Part shown: positions 16,114 to 24,832 of the stretch, in pieces
How the letters are laid out: each line of letters starts with the position of its first letter
Position numbering within the stretch: position 1 is the first letter of the stretch
From: an uncultured Collinsella sp.
GTDB lineage: Bacteria > Actinomycetota > Coriobacteriia > Coriobacteriales > Coriobacteriaceae
Direction of reading: 5' to 3'
Length of the DNA stretch: 37,029 nt
NCBI GenBank assembly: GCA_900548495.1
Contig: URKT01000009.1
Span: 1 to 37,029 of the forward strand
Program-made: the position numbers and the translations under genes
The notes under the pieces: generated by a model
Database searches by the model: none
What the model was told of the DNA's origin: nothing
The model's input: the letters and a program-made list of their open reading frames with translations, nothing else

Positions 16114-17133
16114 CTAGTGGCGGAACAGCTCGCGGGCTCGGTCGCGGAGATTAGTTGCTCGAATGACACCTTCGTAGCGATTGATGCGCAGACGCGGGAA
16201 GGCGTTAAAGAAGCGTAGGTCGCGGCGGCTGAGCGACACGCTTGGCACCGGACGGCTCATGCGCTTGCCGGCAAGGCGACGACTGAGCGACGGACGCGGC
16301 ATGTTCGGCGCGGCATCGGCCACGCGGCGGGCAGCGAGCGCCAGGCCGCGAGCACCATCCGAGATAAACGTCGGCATCAAAGCCTTCTCGCGCAGGGCAT
16401 CGAGCGCGGCGTCACCCAGCTCGGCCAGCCACGCGTTAACGGCACGGCTACGGATGTGCGTCTGTGCCACCGAGTCAATCGTAGAATCGGGAATACGTTC
16501 GAGCATTGAGTCCGAGGCATCGGCAAGCGATTCGTTGATGCGATCGGCAAGGTCGGCGCGCACGCGCTCCAGCTGATCGGACAGACGCCGCCAGCTCGCC
16601 AACGAGCACACCGCGTCGACCATCATCGCGACCGCGACGATAAAGGCGGACAGCCGCACAATCAGCACCGGCAGATGGCCAAGCAGCCCCAGCAATGCCG
16701 GCTCCACTAAACGGCAAATGCACAACGCACCCAGGCCAAACGCGCAGGCCCAGTACAGACAGATACGTCCGTGCAGGTTAAACGGCAGATGCGAATAGTC
16801 CCAAAAGCGAGCGCCCGTTGTTTTTTCCAACAGCACGCCTACGCTGTACTCAATCACGCTGCATACGAGCGCTGCAGCGACAAACTGGCTCGGGGCATCC
16901 GGAATCCCGCGCAACAGCAGCCAGCAGGCAATGCCGCCCGCGCCATAGATAGGGCAACACGGTCCCAGCAAAAAGCCGCTGTTGGCAAAGCGTCCGTGGT
17001 TGAGCATGGCGCAGACTGTCGATTCCCATGCCCAGCCGCAAAAACCGTAGAAGGCAAACGAGAGCACCAGTGCCGAGAGCGGGCAGGCGGCAAGCGTCGC
17101 GCCGTCAAAGGACATGTCGATCGCGGTCCCCAC
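16114..17133 (-). CDS. CmpB-like membrane protein (putative ABC transporter permease, PF06541 type) with long C-terminal extension
   Basis: This 339-aa protein starts at GTG 17133, preceded by GAGGAGAGGG; an ATG 6 codons inside (17115) is an alternative. Residues ~15-170 carry about five hydrophobic segments. They include FYGFCGWAWEST, GFLLGPCCPIYGAGG and a FWDYSHLPFNLHGRI stretch, the signature of the 'putative ABC transporter permease' CmpB family, whose true function is not established. Residues ~175-339 are a charged cytoplasmic extension, first acidic/helical, then very Arg-rich with RRLAGKRMSR and a final RDRARELFRH. It follows the HD-domain gene by only 3 nt, so they are co-transcribed and probably translationally coupled. 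Confidence 0.85.
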   Translation of the reverse strand: MGTAIDMSFDGATLAACPLSALVLSFAFYGFCGWAWESTVCAMLNHGRFANSGFLLGPCCPIYGAGGIACWLLLRGIPDAPSQFVAAALVCSVIEYSVGVLLEKTTGARFWDYSHLPFNLHGRICLYWACAFGLGALCICRLVEPALLGLLGHLPVLIVRLSAFIVAVAMMVDAVCSLASWRRLSDQLERVRADLADRINESLADASDSMLERIPDSTIDSVAQTHIRSRAVNAWLAELGDAALDALREKALMPTFISDGARGLALAARRVADAAPNMPRPSLSRRLAGKRMSRPVPSVSLSRRDLRFFNAFPRLRINRYEGVIRATNLRDRARELFRH

Positions 17134-17136
17134 CGT

Positions 17137-17673
17137 CTACCCTCTCCTCTTTTCACTCGATGCTTTACTCACGCTATCGTCCGTCTCGTCCTTGCGCGGC
17201 AGGCGGCCGGCGACCGTCTCACGCAGAGCACACCATTTATCCGCCAGACAAACAATCCACGCCTCGCGACACGTCGGCGGCACGGGCACCAGCGGAAACA
17301 TATGCCGCACGATGATATTCCGCTCGCGCAACGTCAGCTCAAAATCTTCCTCGGCACGCGCCAGGGCAAAAAACGGATGTCGAAATCCGTGCAGGCGATG
17401 ACTCGGGTTGGGGTCGTGCCAATCGTAGAGAAAGTAATCGTGTAACAAGGCTCCGCGCAGCAGCGAGGCGCGGTCGACCAAAATGCCTGCACGGCCCAAG
17501 CGCTCGGCAAAGGACAGGCTCGCCCGCGCCACCGAGATCACATGCGCATACACCGTCACATCGCCATGCTGGATAAACTCGCGCGTCAGGTCCAGACGGC
17601 CCGCCTGTGCCAGTTGACGGGCAGCATGGTCTACTTCGCACGCGATTTTCTCGGCACGAACGGCATCGGACAT
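17137..17673 (-). CDS. HD domain-containing phosphohydrolase-like protein
   Basis: The start is set at 17673 (MSDAV) because GGAGG lies 4 nt upstream; an in-frame ATG 15 codons earlier has no clear site. The 178-aa cytosolic protein has the HD metal-binding pattern: His44 (VYAHV), His78-Asp79 (ALLHDYFLYDWHD) and Asp145 (LADKW). A second histidine-rich stretch (LHGFRHP, ~95-100) is common in the small HD proteins of Firmicutes and Actinobacteria. HD proteins cleave phosphate esters of nucleotides and related molecules; the substrate cannot be read here. It is the first gene of a two-gene unit with the CmpB-like protein. Confidence 0.9.
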   Translation of the reverse strand: MSDAVRAEKIACEVDHAARQLAQAGRLDLTREFIQHGDVTVYAHVISVARASLSFAERLGRAGILVDRASLLRGALLHDYFLYDWHDPNPSHRLHGFRHPFFALARAEEDFELTLRERNIIVRHMFPLVPVPPTCREAWIVCLADKWCALRETVAGRLPRKDETDDSVSKASSEKRRG

Positions 17674-17900
17674 GCTGCCTCCTTCCAGCGGCTCACGGCG
17701 GCAAGCCACGGCCTGCACGTATTGAAAAAATCATCATCGAATCTATCAGTATGGCATCGGACAAAACGTTTTGCCCCACCAGTTGGCGAATTACCGCGCC
17801 GCCGTCACATATCAAACGCCAAAATGTGCGAGACTGTCTTGTGCAATTGTGTCGGCCGAGGGAGCGCCGGCGCTCGATTCGCATGGAGTAACCCACAACG

Positions 17901-19682
17901 ATGCTGCTTACGCAAACGACAACGCCCGAGGACGTCAAGGCTCTCGACCGCGCCGAGCTTCCGCTGCTCTGCGGCGAGATTCGCCACGCCATCCTCGAAA
18001 GCTCCGCCGCTGTCGGCGGACACGTTGCCCCCAACCTGGGCGTCGTTGAGCTTACGGTTGCGCTTCATCGCGTGTTTAACTCCCCCATCGACAAGATTGT
18101 CTTTGACGTTTCGCACCAGACCTACGCCCACAAGGCGCTGACGGGGCGCGCGTACACTTATATCGATCCGGAGCGTTATGGTGAGGCTTCTGGCTTTGCC
18201 AATCCCGACGAGTCCGAGCATGACCTGTTTGCCATGGGGCACACCTCCACGTCGGTGAGCCTGGGCTGCGGCCTGGCGCACGCTCGTGACCTGGCGGGCG
18301 ATGCATACAACGTCATCGCCATCATTGGCGACGGCTCGCTTTCGGGCGGCCTGGCGTTTGAGGGCTTCAACAATGCCGCCGAACTCGACAGCAACCTGAT
18401 CATCATCGTCAACGATAACGACCAGTCCATTGCCGAGAACCATGGCGGCCTGTATCGCAATCTGGCCGAGCTGCGCGCCAGCAACGGCGGCTGTGAGCGC
18501 AACATTTTCCGCGCGATGGGGCTCGACTACCGCTATCTGGACGCCGGTAACGATGTGTTGGCCCTAGTCGACGCGCTGCAGGAACTGCGCGACATCGACC
18601 ACCCCATCGTGCTGCACGTCTCCACCGCCAAGGGCAAGGGCTTTGAGCCGGCCCAGAACGACCCCGAGCACTGGCACCACGTAGGCCCCTTTGACATGGC
18701 AACTGGGCGCAAGCTCTGCCCGGGCCATCCGAGCGAGCCTGCGCCGCGCACCTATGCCGACATTACGGGCGAGGCGCTCAGCGCCGCCATCGAGCGCGAT
18801 CCGCAGGTCGTGGGCATCACGGCCGCCACACCCTACATCATGGGCTTTACACCCGAGCTTCGCGCTGCCGCCGGCAAACAGTTCGTCGATGTGGGCATTG
18901 CCGAGGAGCATGCCGTGACCTTTGCCACCGCGCTTGCTCGCTCGGGCGCCAAGCCAGTCTTTGGTGTGTACGGCACGTTTTTGCAGCGCGCCTACGACGA
19001 GCTGTGGCACGACCTGTGCCTCAACGACGCCCCGGCAACCATTTTGGTGTTTGGTGCGTCGATCTTTGGCACCACGTCCGAGACGCACCTTTCGTTCTTT
19101 GATATTTCCATGCTGGGCGGTCTTCCCAACATGCACTACTTGGCGCCGGCCTGCATGGAGGAATATCTGTCCATGCTGCGCTGGTCGCTCGACCACCGCG
19201 AGCATCCCGTGGCAATCCGCGTACCGGGCATCGGCCTGGCAAGCCGCCCCGATCTGGCACCTGCCGAGGACGCCGACTACAGCGCCGTTCGCTATAACGT
19301 GGTGCGTCAGGGCCGCGACGTTGCCGTGCTCGCGCTCGGCGATTTCTTTGAGCTGGGTGAGCGCGTGGCAAACCGTCTGACTGCCGAGTACGGCATCGAG
19401 GCCACGCTCGTCAACCCGCGCTTTGCAACCGAGCTCGACCGCGAGTTCCTCGACAGCCTTGCCGCCGAGCATCGCGTTGTCGTCACCCTCGAGGACGGCG
19501 TCTTGGACGGCGGCTGGGGCGAGCGCGTGGCATGTTATCTGGCATGCACGCCGTTGCGCACGCGCACCTTCGGCATCGCCAAGGGCTTCCCCGACCGCTA
19601 CGACCCCAACGAACTGCTCGCTCAAAACGGCATGACGGTCGAGAATATGGCCGCCGAAGCCGTGAGACTACTCAACGAGTAA
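17901..19682 (+). CDS. dxs: 1-deoxy-D-xylulose-5-phosphate synthase family enzyme with altered substrate-binding residues
   Basis: The 593-aa product has the DXS domain order. The N-terminal ThDP part has GGH (His41), SHQTYAHK and the GDGSLSGG...N diphosphate motif (143-). The pyrimidine-binding part has GIAEEHAVT (catalytic Glu335) and YGTFLQRAYDE (Tyr357, Arg363). A C-terminal transketolase domain ends the protein. DXS makes DXP from pyruvate and glyceraldehyde-3-phosphate, feeding isoprenoids, thiamine and pyridoxal. The usual DRAG-x(4)-DGxTHQG segment is replaced by FGASIFGTTSETHLSF: positions matching E. coli Arg420 and Asp427 are Gly385 and Thr392, and Arg478 (PRG) becomes Gly443 (VPGIG). 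His431 is kept as His396. It is ~25 aa shorter than typical DXS. It may be a divergent DXS or a paralogue using another acceptor. GGAG lies ~12 nt upstream, a rather long spacing. Monocistronic, with its own terminator. Confidence 0.85.
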   Translation: MLLTQTTTPEDVKALDRAELPLLCGEIRHAILESSAAVGGHVAPNLGVVELTVALHRVFNSPIDKIVFDVSHQTYAHKALTGRAYTYIDPERYGEASGFANPDESEHDLFAMGHTSTSVSLGCGLAHARDLAGDAYNVIAIIGDGSLSGGLAFEGFNNAAELDSNLIIIVNDNDQSIAENHGGLYRNLAELRASNGGCERNIFRAMGLDYRYLDAGNDVLALVDALQELRDIDHPIVLHVSTAKGKGFEPAQNDPEHWHHVGPFDMATGRKLCPGHPSEPAPRTYADITGEALSAAIERDPQVVGITAATPYIMGFTPELRAAAGKQFVDVGIAEEHAVTFATALARSGAKPVFGVYGTFLQRAYDELWHDLCLNDAPATILVFGASIFGTTSETHLSFFDISMLGGLPNMHYLAPACMEEYLSMLRWSLDHREHPVAIRVPGIGLASRPDLAPAEDADYSAVRYNVVRQGRDVAVLALGDFFELGERVANRLTAEYGIEATLVNPRFATELDREFLDSLAAEHRVVVTLEDGVLDGGWGERVACYLACTPLRTRTFGIAKGFPDRYDPNELLAQNGMTVENMAAEAVRLLNE

Positions 19683-19683
19683 G

Positions 19684-19726
19684 AAAACCTCCGCAAGGGA
19701 AGCACCCCTGCGGAGGTTTTTGTTTT
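19684..19726 (+). terminator. Rho-independent terminator of the DXS-family gene
   Basis: AAAACCTCCGCA (19684-19695) pairs perfectly with TGCGGAGGTTTT (19709-19720), followed by TGTTTT. It begins one base after the stop codon. Confidence 0.95.
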
Positions 19727-19739
19727 CACGACGCGATTA

Positions 19740-19794
19740 TCTCAATCTGTAACATCTAGAGTCCGAATTCCCGTCTATCTGTTACAGATCGAGA
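19740..19794. repeat. Inverted repeat, 15-bp arms
   Basis: TCTCAATCTGTAACA (19740-19754) and TGTTACAGATCGAGA (19780-19794) are inverted copies with one mismatch, separated by 25 nt. There is no T tract. It could be an insertion footprint, a structured RNA stem or a dyad operator; only one copy is seen here. Confidence 0.7.
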
Positions 19795-19829
19795 CAAAAC
19801 AGCGAGGCAGGCCGCCACATCTGCAAGAT

Positions 19830-19866
19830 CCACCACAAAGGTGCCTGTCCCCTTTGTGGTGGTTTT
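19830..19866. repeat. Hairpin repeat with CCTGTCC loop
   Basis: CCACCACAAAGG (19830-19841) pairs perfectly with CCTTTGTGGTGG (19851-19862) around TGCCTGTCC, followed by TTTT. The loop motif CCTGTCC(C) is shared with the ~45-bp elements at 19901, 29835 and (degenerate) 31077, although the stem is different. Confidence 0.8.
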
Positions 19867-19900
19867 CAAAGCGCTATCTCAGCTGCAATAAGCGACGTTT

Positions 19901-19946
19901 ACCCAGATAAAACCTGCCAAAATAAACCTGTCCCTTTTTGGTAGGT
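19901..19946. repeat. ~45-bp dispersed hairpin element, copy 1
   Basis: ACCTGCCAAAA (19912-19922) pairs with TTTTGGTAGGT (19936-19946) with one G-U pair; the loop holds AACCTGTCCC. The 5' flank CCCAGATAAA is also shared with copy 3, so the conserved unit extends beyond the hairpin. Confidence 0.85.
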
Positions 19947-19988
19947 AGAATTACCCATAAGGTAAGTATGTTTCTGAGTTATTTCGTG

Positions 19989-20018
19989 TTGACCCATTTG
20001 AGCGCGATAGGGTATAAC
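19989..20018 (+). promoter_or_regulatory. Sigma70-type promoter of the amino-acid ABC importer
   Basis: TTGACC (19989-19994) and TATAAC (20013-20018) are separated by 18 bp, close to the vegetative consensus, 44 bp before the substrate-binding protein start. Confidence 0.7.
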
Positions 20019-20061
20019 TCTACTCAACCGCTAGGGATTTTATTGAGAAAGGTGTTCTACC

Positions 20062-21057
20062 ATGAGCAAGAACCTCTCCCAGCAGGTCGTTCTCGACCGC
20101 CGCGGCTTCGTTGCCGCCACCTTCGCAACCGTCGCCGGCCTTGGTCTTGCCGGCTGCTCCGACACCAGCGCCGATGCCGACAAGGGTTCCGCCGCCGGTT
20201 CCTCCAAGAGCTCCGAGGATACCGAGGTTTCCACCACGCTCGACGCCAAGGCATTCGACAAGCTCGTCGACAACGGCCCCAAGGCCGATGACGATGCTAT
20301 CGCCGCCAGCACCTGGGCCACGGCCGTCAAGGACGCCGGCGTCTTTAAGATCGGTGGCGTTCAGACCTCCACGCTCTTCTCCCTCCTCAACGAGAAAGAC
20401 GGTCAGACCCGCGGCTTCGACGCCGGCATCGCGCAGCTTCTGTCCAACTACATCCTGGGCGAGAACAAGGTCGAGATCACCCAGGTGACCTCTGACACCC
20501 GCGAGTCGGTCCTGCAGAACGGCCAGGTCGACGCTGTCTTTGCCACCTACACCATTACCGATGAGCGCAAGAAGCTCGTCTCCTTTGCCGGTCCCTACTA
20601 CTACACCCAGCAGGCTATCCTGGTGCTCGCCGATAACGACGACATCAAGAGCGTCGACGACCTGGCCGACAAGAACGTCGCCGTCCAGTCCGGCTCCAAC
20701 GGCCCTGCCATCCTGGAGGAGTTCGCCCCCAAGGCCAGCCAGCAGGAGTTCAAGACCGACGAGGAGGCCCGCCAGGCACTCCAGCAGGGTCGTGTTGACG
20801 CCTACGTCATCGACAACAACATGCAGCAGAGCGCCCTGGTCCGCGAGCCCGGTAAGTACAAGATCGCCGGCAAGCCCTTCGGCAGCAAGGAGCCCTATGG
20901 CATCGGTCTGCCGCTCGATTCCGACGGCGTCGCCTTTGTCAACGACTTCCTTAAGAAGATCGAGGATGATGGCACCTGGACCGAGCTGTGGCAGATCTGC
21001 ATCGGCGACCGTACGGGCGACACCAATGTTCCCGAGCTGCCCGAGATCGGCGCCTAG
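20062..21057 (+). CDS. Amino-acid ABC transporter substrate-binding lipoprotein (SBP_bac_3)
   Basis: The 331-aa protein captures a polar amino acid outside the membrane and delivers it to the permeases encoded next. The leader has DRRGFVAATF followed by a hydrophobic run and the lipobox LAGC (Cys32), a Tat-like twin-arginine lipoprotein signal, so it may be exported folded. A Ser/Asp/Lys-rich linker (33-60) precedes the family-3 fold. Recognisable elements are the FDAGIAQLL strand-helix and a VTSDTRESVLQNGQVDAVF stretch with an Arg in the ligand-carboxylate position, then LADKNVAVQSGSNGPA and GIGLPLDSDG. Gln, Glu or a similar amino acid is likely, as in GlnH/GluB-type proteins. First gene of a five-gene unit behind a clear promoter (19989-20018). 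GAAAGG precedes the ATG. Confidence 0.94.
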   Translation: MSKNLSQQVVLDRRGFVAATFATVAGLGLAGCSDTSADADKGSAAGSSKSSEDTEVSTTLDAKAFDKLVDNGPKADDDAIAASTWATAVKDAGVFKIGGVQTSTLFSLLNEKDGQTRGFDAGIAQLLSNYILGENKVEITQVTSDTRESVLQNGQVDAVFATYTITDERKKLVSFAGPYYYTQQAILVLADNDDIKSVDDLADKNVAVQSGSNGPAILEEFAPKASQQEFKTDEEARQALQQGRVDAYVIDNNMQQSALVREPGKYKIAGKPFGSKEPYGIGLPLDSDGVAFVNDFLKKIEDDGTWTELWQICIGDRTGDTNVPELPEIGA

Positions 21058-21145
21058 GCAGCGAGCCTGGTAACGACCGCAACGAAACCATACGGAAACG
21101 CATGATGCGCTTTATTGCGGTAAACTGTTTCCTCACTGAGTTGTC

Positions 21146-21174
21146 GGGGCTTCCGTACACACGGGAGCCCCTTT
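21146..21174 (+). terminator. Intra-operon hairpin after the binding-protein gene
   Basis: GGGGCTTCCGT (21146-21156) pairs with ACGGGAGCCCC (21161-21171) with one T-G pair and a 4-nt loop, followed by TTTCC. Placed between the binding-protein and permease genes, such hairpins usually act as leaky terminators or mRNA stabilisers that keep binding protein in excess. Confidence 0.7.
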
Positions 21175-21195
21175 CCTTATCGGCGGGAGGTCCGC

Positions 21196-21855
21196 ATGAG
21201 TCTCTCCGAGCTCTGGTCGCTCTATGGCCAGAACTATATCGACGCCCTGCTAGCAACCTGGGGCATGACGCTTGAGTCGTTTGCCATCGCCATGGTGCTG
21301 GCCGTTGCCGTCACTGTGATGCGCGTGTCGCCGCTCAAGCCGCTGCGCGTCTTTGGCGACCTGTATGTCCAGGTCTTCCGTAACATCCCCGGCATCGCGC
21401 TGCTCATCATCGTCGTCTATGCGCTGCCGCCGCTCAAGGTCGTCCTGCCCTACCGCACCTGCGTTATCGTCGCCACGGTCCTTTTGGGCTCGGCCTTTGG
21501 CTCCGAGAACTTTATGAGCGGCATCAACACCGTTGGCGTCGGTCAGGTCGAAGCCGCCCGCTCGCTGGGCATGAGCTTCAGCCGCATCCTCGCCAAGATC
21601 GTGATTCCGCAGGCGCTGCGCTCGAGCGTGCTGCCCATGACCAACCTCTTTATCGCCGTCATGCTCACCACCGCGCTCGGCAGTCAGGTGCCGCTTAAGC
21701 CGCAAGAGCTCACCGGCGTGGTGAGCTATATCAACACGCGCTCGCTCGGCGGCGTCGCCGCGTTCTTTATCTCGGCGCTCGGCTACCTGGGCACGGCCTT
21801 TGTGGTGAGCCATATTGGCAACTACATCGATAAGAAGGTGAGGATCCTCCGATGA
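21196..21855 (+). CDS. Amino-acid ABC transporter permease (HisM/GlnP family), subunit 1
   Basis: The 219-aa inner-membrane protein has about five helices and the His/Glu/Gln/Arg/opine permease pattern. Its EAA loop, which docks on the ATPase, reads VEAARSLGMSFSRILAKIV. GGGAGG lies 6-7 nt upstream of the ATG. The stop codon overlaps the start of the next permease gene (ATGA, 21852-21855), implying translational coupling and a heterodimeric channel. Confidence 0.95.
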   Translation: MSLSELWSLYGQNYIDALLATWGMTLESFAIAMVLAVAVTVMRVSPLKPLRVFGDLYVQVFRNIPGIALLIIVVYALPPLKVVLPYRTCVIVATVLLGSAFGSENFMSGINTVGVGQVEAARSLGMSFSRILAKIVIPQALRSSVLPMTNLFIAVMLTTALGSQVPLKPQELTGVVSYINTRSLGGVAAFFISALGYLGTAFVVSHIGNYIDKKVRILR

Positions 21856-22685
21856 GCAAGCATTCCTCCCCTGCACTCACCATGCGCGATGCGCTCTACG
21901 AGGCTCCCGGCCCCAAGATGCGCGCCAAGATTCGCATCGGCACCGCCATCTCGCTTGTTGCCGTCGCCGCGCTCGTCGCCCTGGTACTGCAGCGCTTTTA
22001 TGTGACCGGCCAGCTTTCGGTCCACTATTGGTATTTCTTTACGCACCTCACCACCTGGAAGTTCCTGCTTGCCGGCTTTGAGGGCACCGTTAAAGTCGCA
22101 CTCACCGCCGGCGTCATTGCGCTGGTACTGGGCTTAGCCCTTATGCTCGGCCGCACCAGCGGCATCAAGCCGCTGCAGCTGGTCTGCCGCGTGCTCACCG
22201 ATTTCTTCCGCGGTGTGCCGAGCCTGCTGTTCATCTACTTCTTCTTTTTGGTGCTGCCCCAGTACAAGATCTCGCTGCCGTCGTTTTGGATGCTCACGCT
22301 TCCCGTCGCACTCGCCGCAGCCGGCGTACTTGCCGAGATCTTCCGCGCCGGCGTCAACGCCGTGCCGCGCGGCCAGGTCGAGGCGGCCCAGGCACTCGGT
22401 CTCTCCAAGGCTAAAATCACCTTTAAAATCGTGTTGCCGCAGGCTATTCGGTTTATCATTCCGTCCTTGATTTCGCAGCTTGTGGTCGTAGTCAAAGACA
22501 CCACCGTCGCCTACGTGGTGAGCTACCCCGACCTCATGCAAAACGCTCGCGTGCTCATTACCAACTACGACGCCCTCGTGTCGGTCTACCTGGTTATCGC
22601 GGTCATCTACATCCTCATCAACGTCGCGATCAACAAGGCCGCTGTCTACGTTTCGCACAAGACCGGTGCGACCATCATCCGCTAA
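21852..22685 (+). CDS. Amino-acid ABC transporter permease (HisM/GlnP family), subunit 2
   Basis: This 277-aa partner of the preceding permease has an extra N-terminal hydrophilic stretch (1-30) and about six helices. Its EAA loop reads VEAAQALGLSKAKITFKIV. An FFRGVPSLLFIYF segment is typical of amino-acid importers. It overlaps the upstream gene by 4 bp and is followed 36 bp later by the ATPase gene. Confidence 0.95.
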   Translation: MSKHSSPALTMRDALYEAPGPKMRAKIRIGTAISLVAVAALVALVLQRFYVTGQLSVHYWYFFTHLTTWKFLLAGFEGTVKVALTAGVIALVLGLALMLGRTSGIKPLQLVCRVLTDFFRGVPSLLFIYFFFLVLPQYKISLPSFWMLTLPVALAAAGVLAEIFRAGVNAVPRGQVEAAQALGLSKAKITFKIVLPQAIRFIIPSLISQLVVVVKDTTVAYVVSYPDLMQNARVLITNYDALVSVYLVIAVIYILINVAINKAAVYVSHKTGATIIR

Positions 22686-22721
22686 CGCTTTACCATTTCG
22701 AATCATAAGGAGCCGAGCACC

Positions 22722-23486
<765 letters not shown>

Positions 23487-23537
23487 CCAGACCGCCCACC
23501 CGCCAGCCATGCCCATCCAAACTCGAAAGTTACACCT

Positions 23538-24347
23538 ATGATCGGAACCCGCACCTCATCGTCCTACACCCCGCATGTCGACGTCGACCCCGCCGACCGT
23601 CCGCTCATCCTCGTCGCGCCGCGTTGGGAAGAGGCAAAGCCGTTTTTAAGCGAGACGCTCTCCCCCAACGAGGAAATCGCAAGTGTCTTTGTCGATGCCA
23701 TTCTTGCCGCCGGCGGCCTGCCGCTGCAGATGTCTATCACCGAGGACATTGAGGTTATCCGTCATTACGTCGATATCGCCGACGGCATCGCTATTCCCGG
23801 CGGCCCGGACGTCAACCCCAAGCGCTGGGGCGACGAGCGCCCCTACGACCCCACCCTCTGCTGCGAGATCCGCGATAGCTTTGAGTTTAAGCTGGTCAGC
23901 GAGGTGCTCCGCGCCAAAAAGCCGCTCTTTACCACCTGCCGCGGCACGCAGTTGCTCAATGTCGCCACTGGCGGCACCCTGTGCATGGACGTGCCGAGCC
24001 TGGGCGCTCGCGAGGGCCGCACGCAGTGGCGCCATACCCACGTGCTCAACGACCCCGTGCATCCCGTCGAGGTCGTGCCGGGCTCGTTGCTGGAGCGCGC
24101 GCTTGGCGGGCACAGGCTGATCCAGACCAACTCCGCACACCACTGCTGCGTCGACCGTCTGGGTAAAAGCACGCGCTTGGTCGCCAAAGCAACCGACGGC
24201 GTTCCCGAGTGCATCGAAGTCGAAGGCCAGCCGTTCTGCCTGGGCGTACAATGGCACCCTGAGTACACGTGGAAGACGCTCGAGACCGACTTTAACCTGT
24301 GGAAGTCGTTTGTCGAGGCTGCTGCCAAGGTAAAGCAAACCCGCTAG
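23538..24347 (+). CDS. Class I glutamine amidotransferase-like gamma-glutamyl hydrolase (peptidase C26, PuuD-like)
   Basis: This 269-aa cytosolic enzyme carries the C26 triad: Cys134 in FTTCRGTQLLN, His240 and Glu242 in GVQWHPE. The IPGGPDVNP loop (~86-94) and TNSAHHC (~197-203) segments are also typical. PuuD-type enzymes release glutamate from gamma-glutamyl-amines such as gamma-glutamyl-GABA. It lies 51 bp after the ABC ATPase with no terminator between and a strong one afterwards, so it is the last gene of the transporter operon. That suggests the importer delivers a gamma-glutamyl compound or its product, which is inference. The ribosome site is weak. Confidence 0.93.
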   Translation: MIGTRTSSSYTPHVDVDPADRPLILVAPRWEEAKPFLSETLSPNEEIASVFVDAILAAGGLPLQMSITEDIEVIRHYVDIADGIAIPGGPDVNPKRWGDERPYDPTLCCEIRDSFEFKLVSEVLRAKKPLFTTCRGTQLLNVATGGTLCMDVPSLGAREGRTQWRHTHVLNDPVHPVEVVPGSLLERALGGHRLIQTNSAHHCCVDRLGKSTRLVAKATDGVPECIEVEGQPFCLGVQWHPEYTWKTLETDFNLWKSFVEAAAKVKQTR

Positions 24348-24368
24348 TTCGCGAACCGCATAACAGAT

Positions 24369-24411
24369 AAGGGCGCCCCGCCGGCCACATGGTCCGACGG
24401 GGCGCCCTTTT
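24369..24411 (+). terminator. Terminator of the ABC importer operon
   Basis: GGGCGCCCCGCCGG (from 24371) pairs with CCGACGGGGCGCCC (ending 24407) with one G-U pair, followed by TTTT on the plus strand. It lies 24 nt after the stop codon at 24347, facing the convergent Hpt gene. Confidence 0.92.
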
Positions 24412-24452
24412 GCCTATACGCGGCAGGCACACAGCCCAAGGCTCACAGCCTC

Positions 24453-24809
24453 TTATTCAGCCGCCTCGCGCAGGGCCGACATCGTTGCCGCATATTGCTG
24501 CTGCAGCGCATGCATTCCCTCTCGAGCGCCGTCGACGGCATCGGCGCCGCGCAGCGCCTCGGTCACCACGACCGCCGGCTCGTACAGATTATCGAATCCC
24601 AGGTTCTGGCTCACGCCCTTGAGCGTGTGCGCTGCCATAAACGCACCTTCGGCGTCTCCTGCCGCCATGGCGGCCTCCAGTTTGTCCATGCTCTCGTCAT
24701 CCAAAAACTTGAGGGCAAAGCGGGCAAGCATTTCCTCGCCCATCAGCCGAGCGCACGCGTCATCATAATTGGCGCCAATCTTCTCATACGCCTCACGCAT
24801 GGAAATCAT
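24453..24809 (-). CDS. Hpt domain phosphotransfer protein
   Basis: This 118-aa all-helical protein has the histidine phosphotransfer motif AAHTLKGVSQNLGF, with His61 as the phospho-acceptor. It passes phosphate between a histidine kinase and a response-regulator receiver. Length is that of a stand-alone Hpt module. It lies 23 nt downstream of the REC/HD-GYP gene on the same strand and is surely its operon partner; the receiver there has the phospho-Asp it could load or unload. AGGAG lies 9 nt before the ATG. No kinase is in the window. Confidence 0.95.
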   Translation of the reverse strand: MISMREAYEKIGANYDDACARLMGEEMLARFALKFLDDESMDKLEAAMAAGDAEGAFMAAHTLKGVSQNLGFDNLYEPAVVVTEALRGADAVDGAREGMHALQQQYAATMSALREAAE

Positions 24810-24832
24810 GGATTAAAACTCCTTTGGTCAAA

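Larger units (their letters stand above)
19727..20061. other. Repeat-rich intergenic region between the DXS-family gene and the ABC importer
   Basis: No gene is visible in these 335 bp. The stretch holds three separate hairpins (19740-19794, 19830-19866, 19901-19946) and then the promoter of the ABC operon (19989-20018). Confidence 0.8.

Noticed and set aside
17805..18443. 212-codon minus-strand frame over the start of the DXS-family gene
   Set aside because: Shadow of the plus-strand enzyme with clear ThDP motifs; no independent support.
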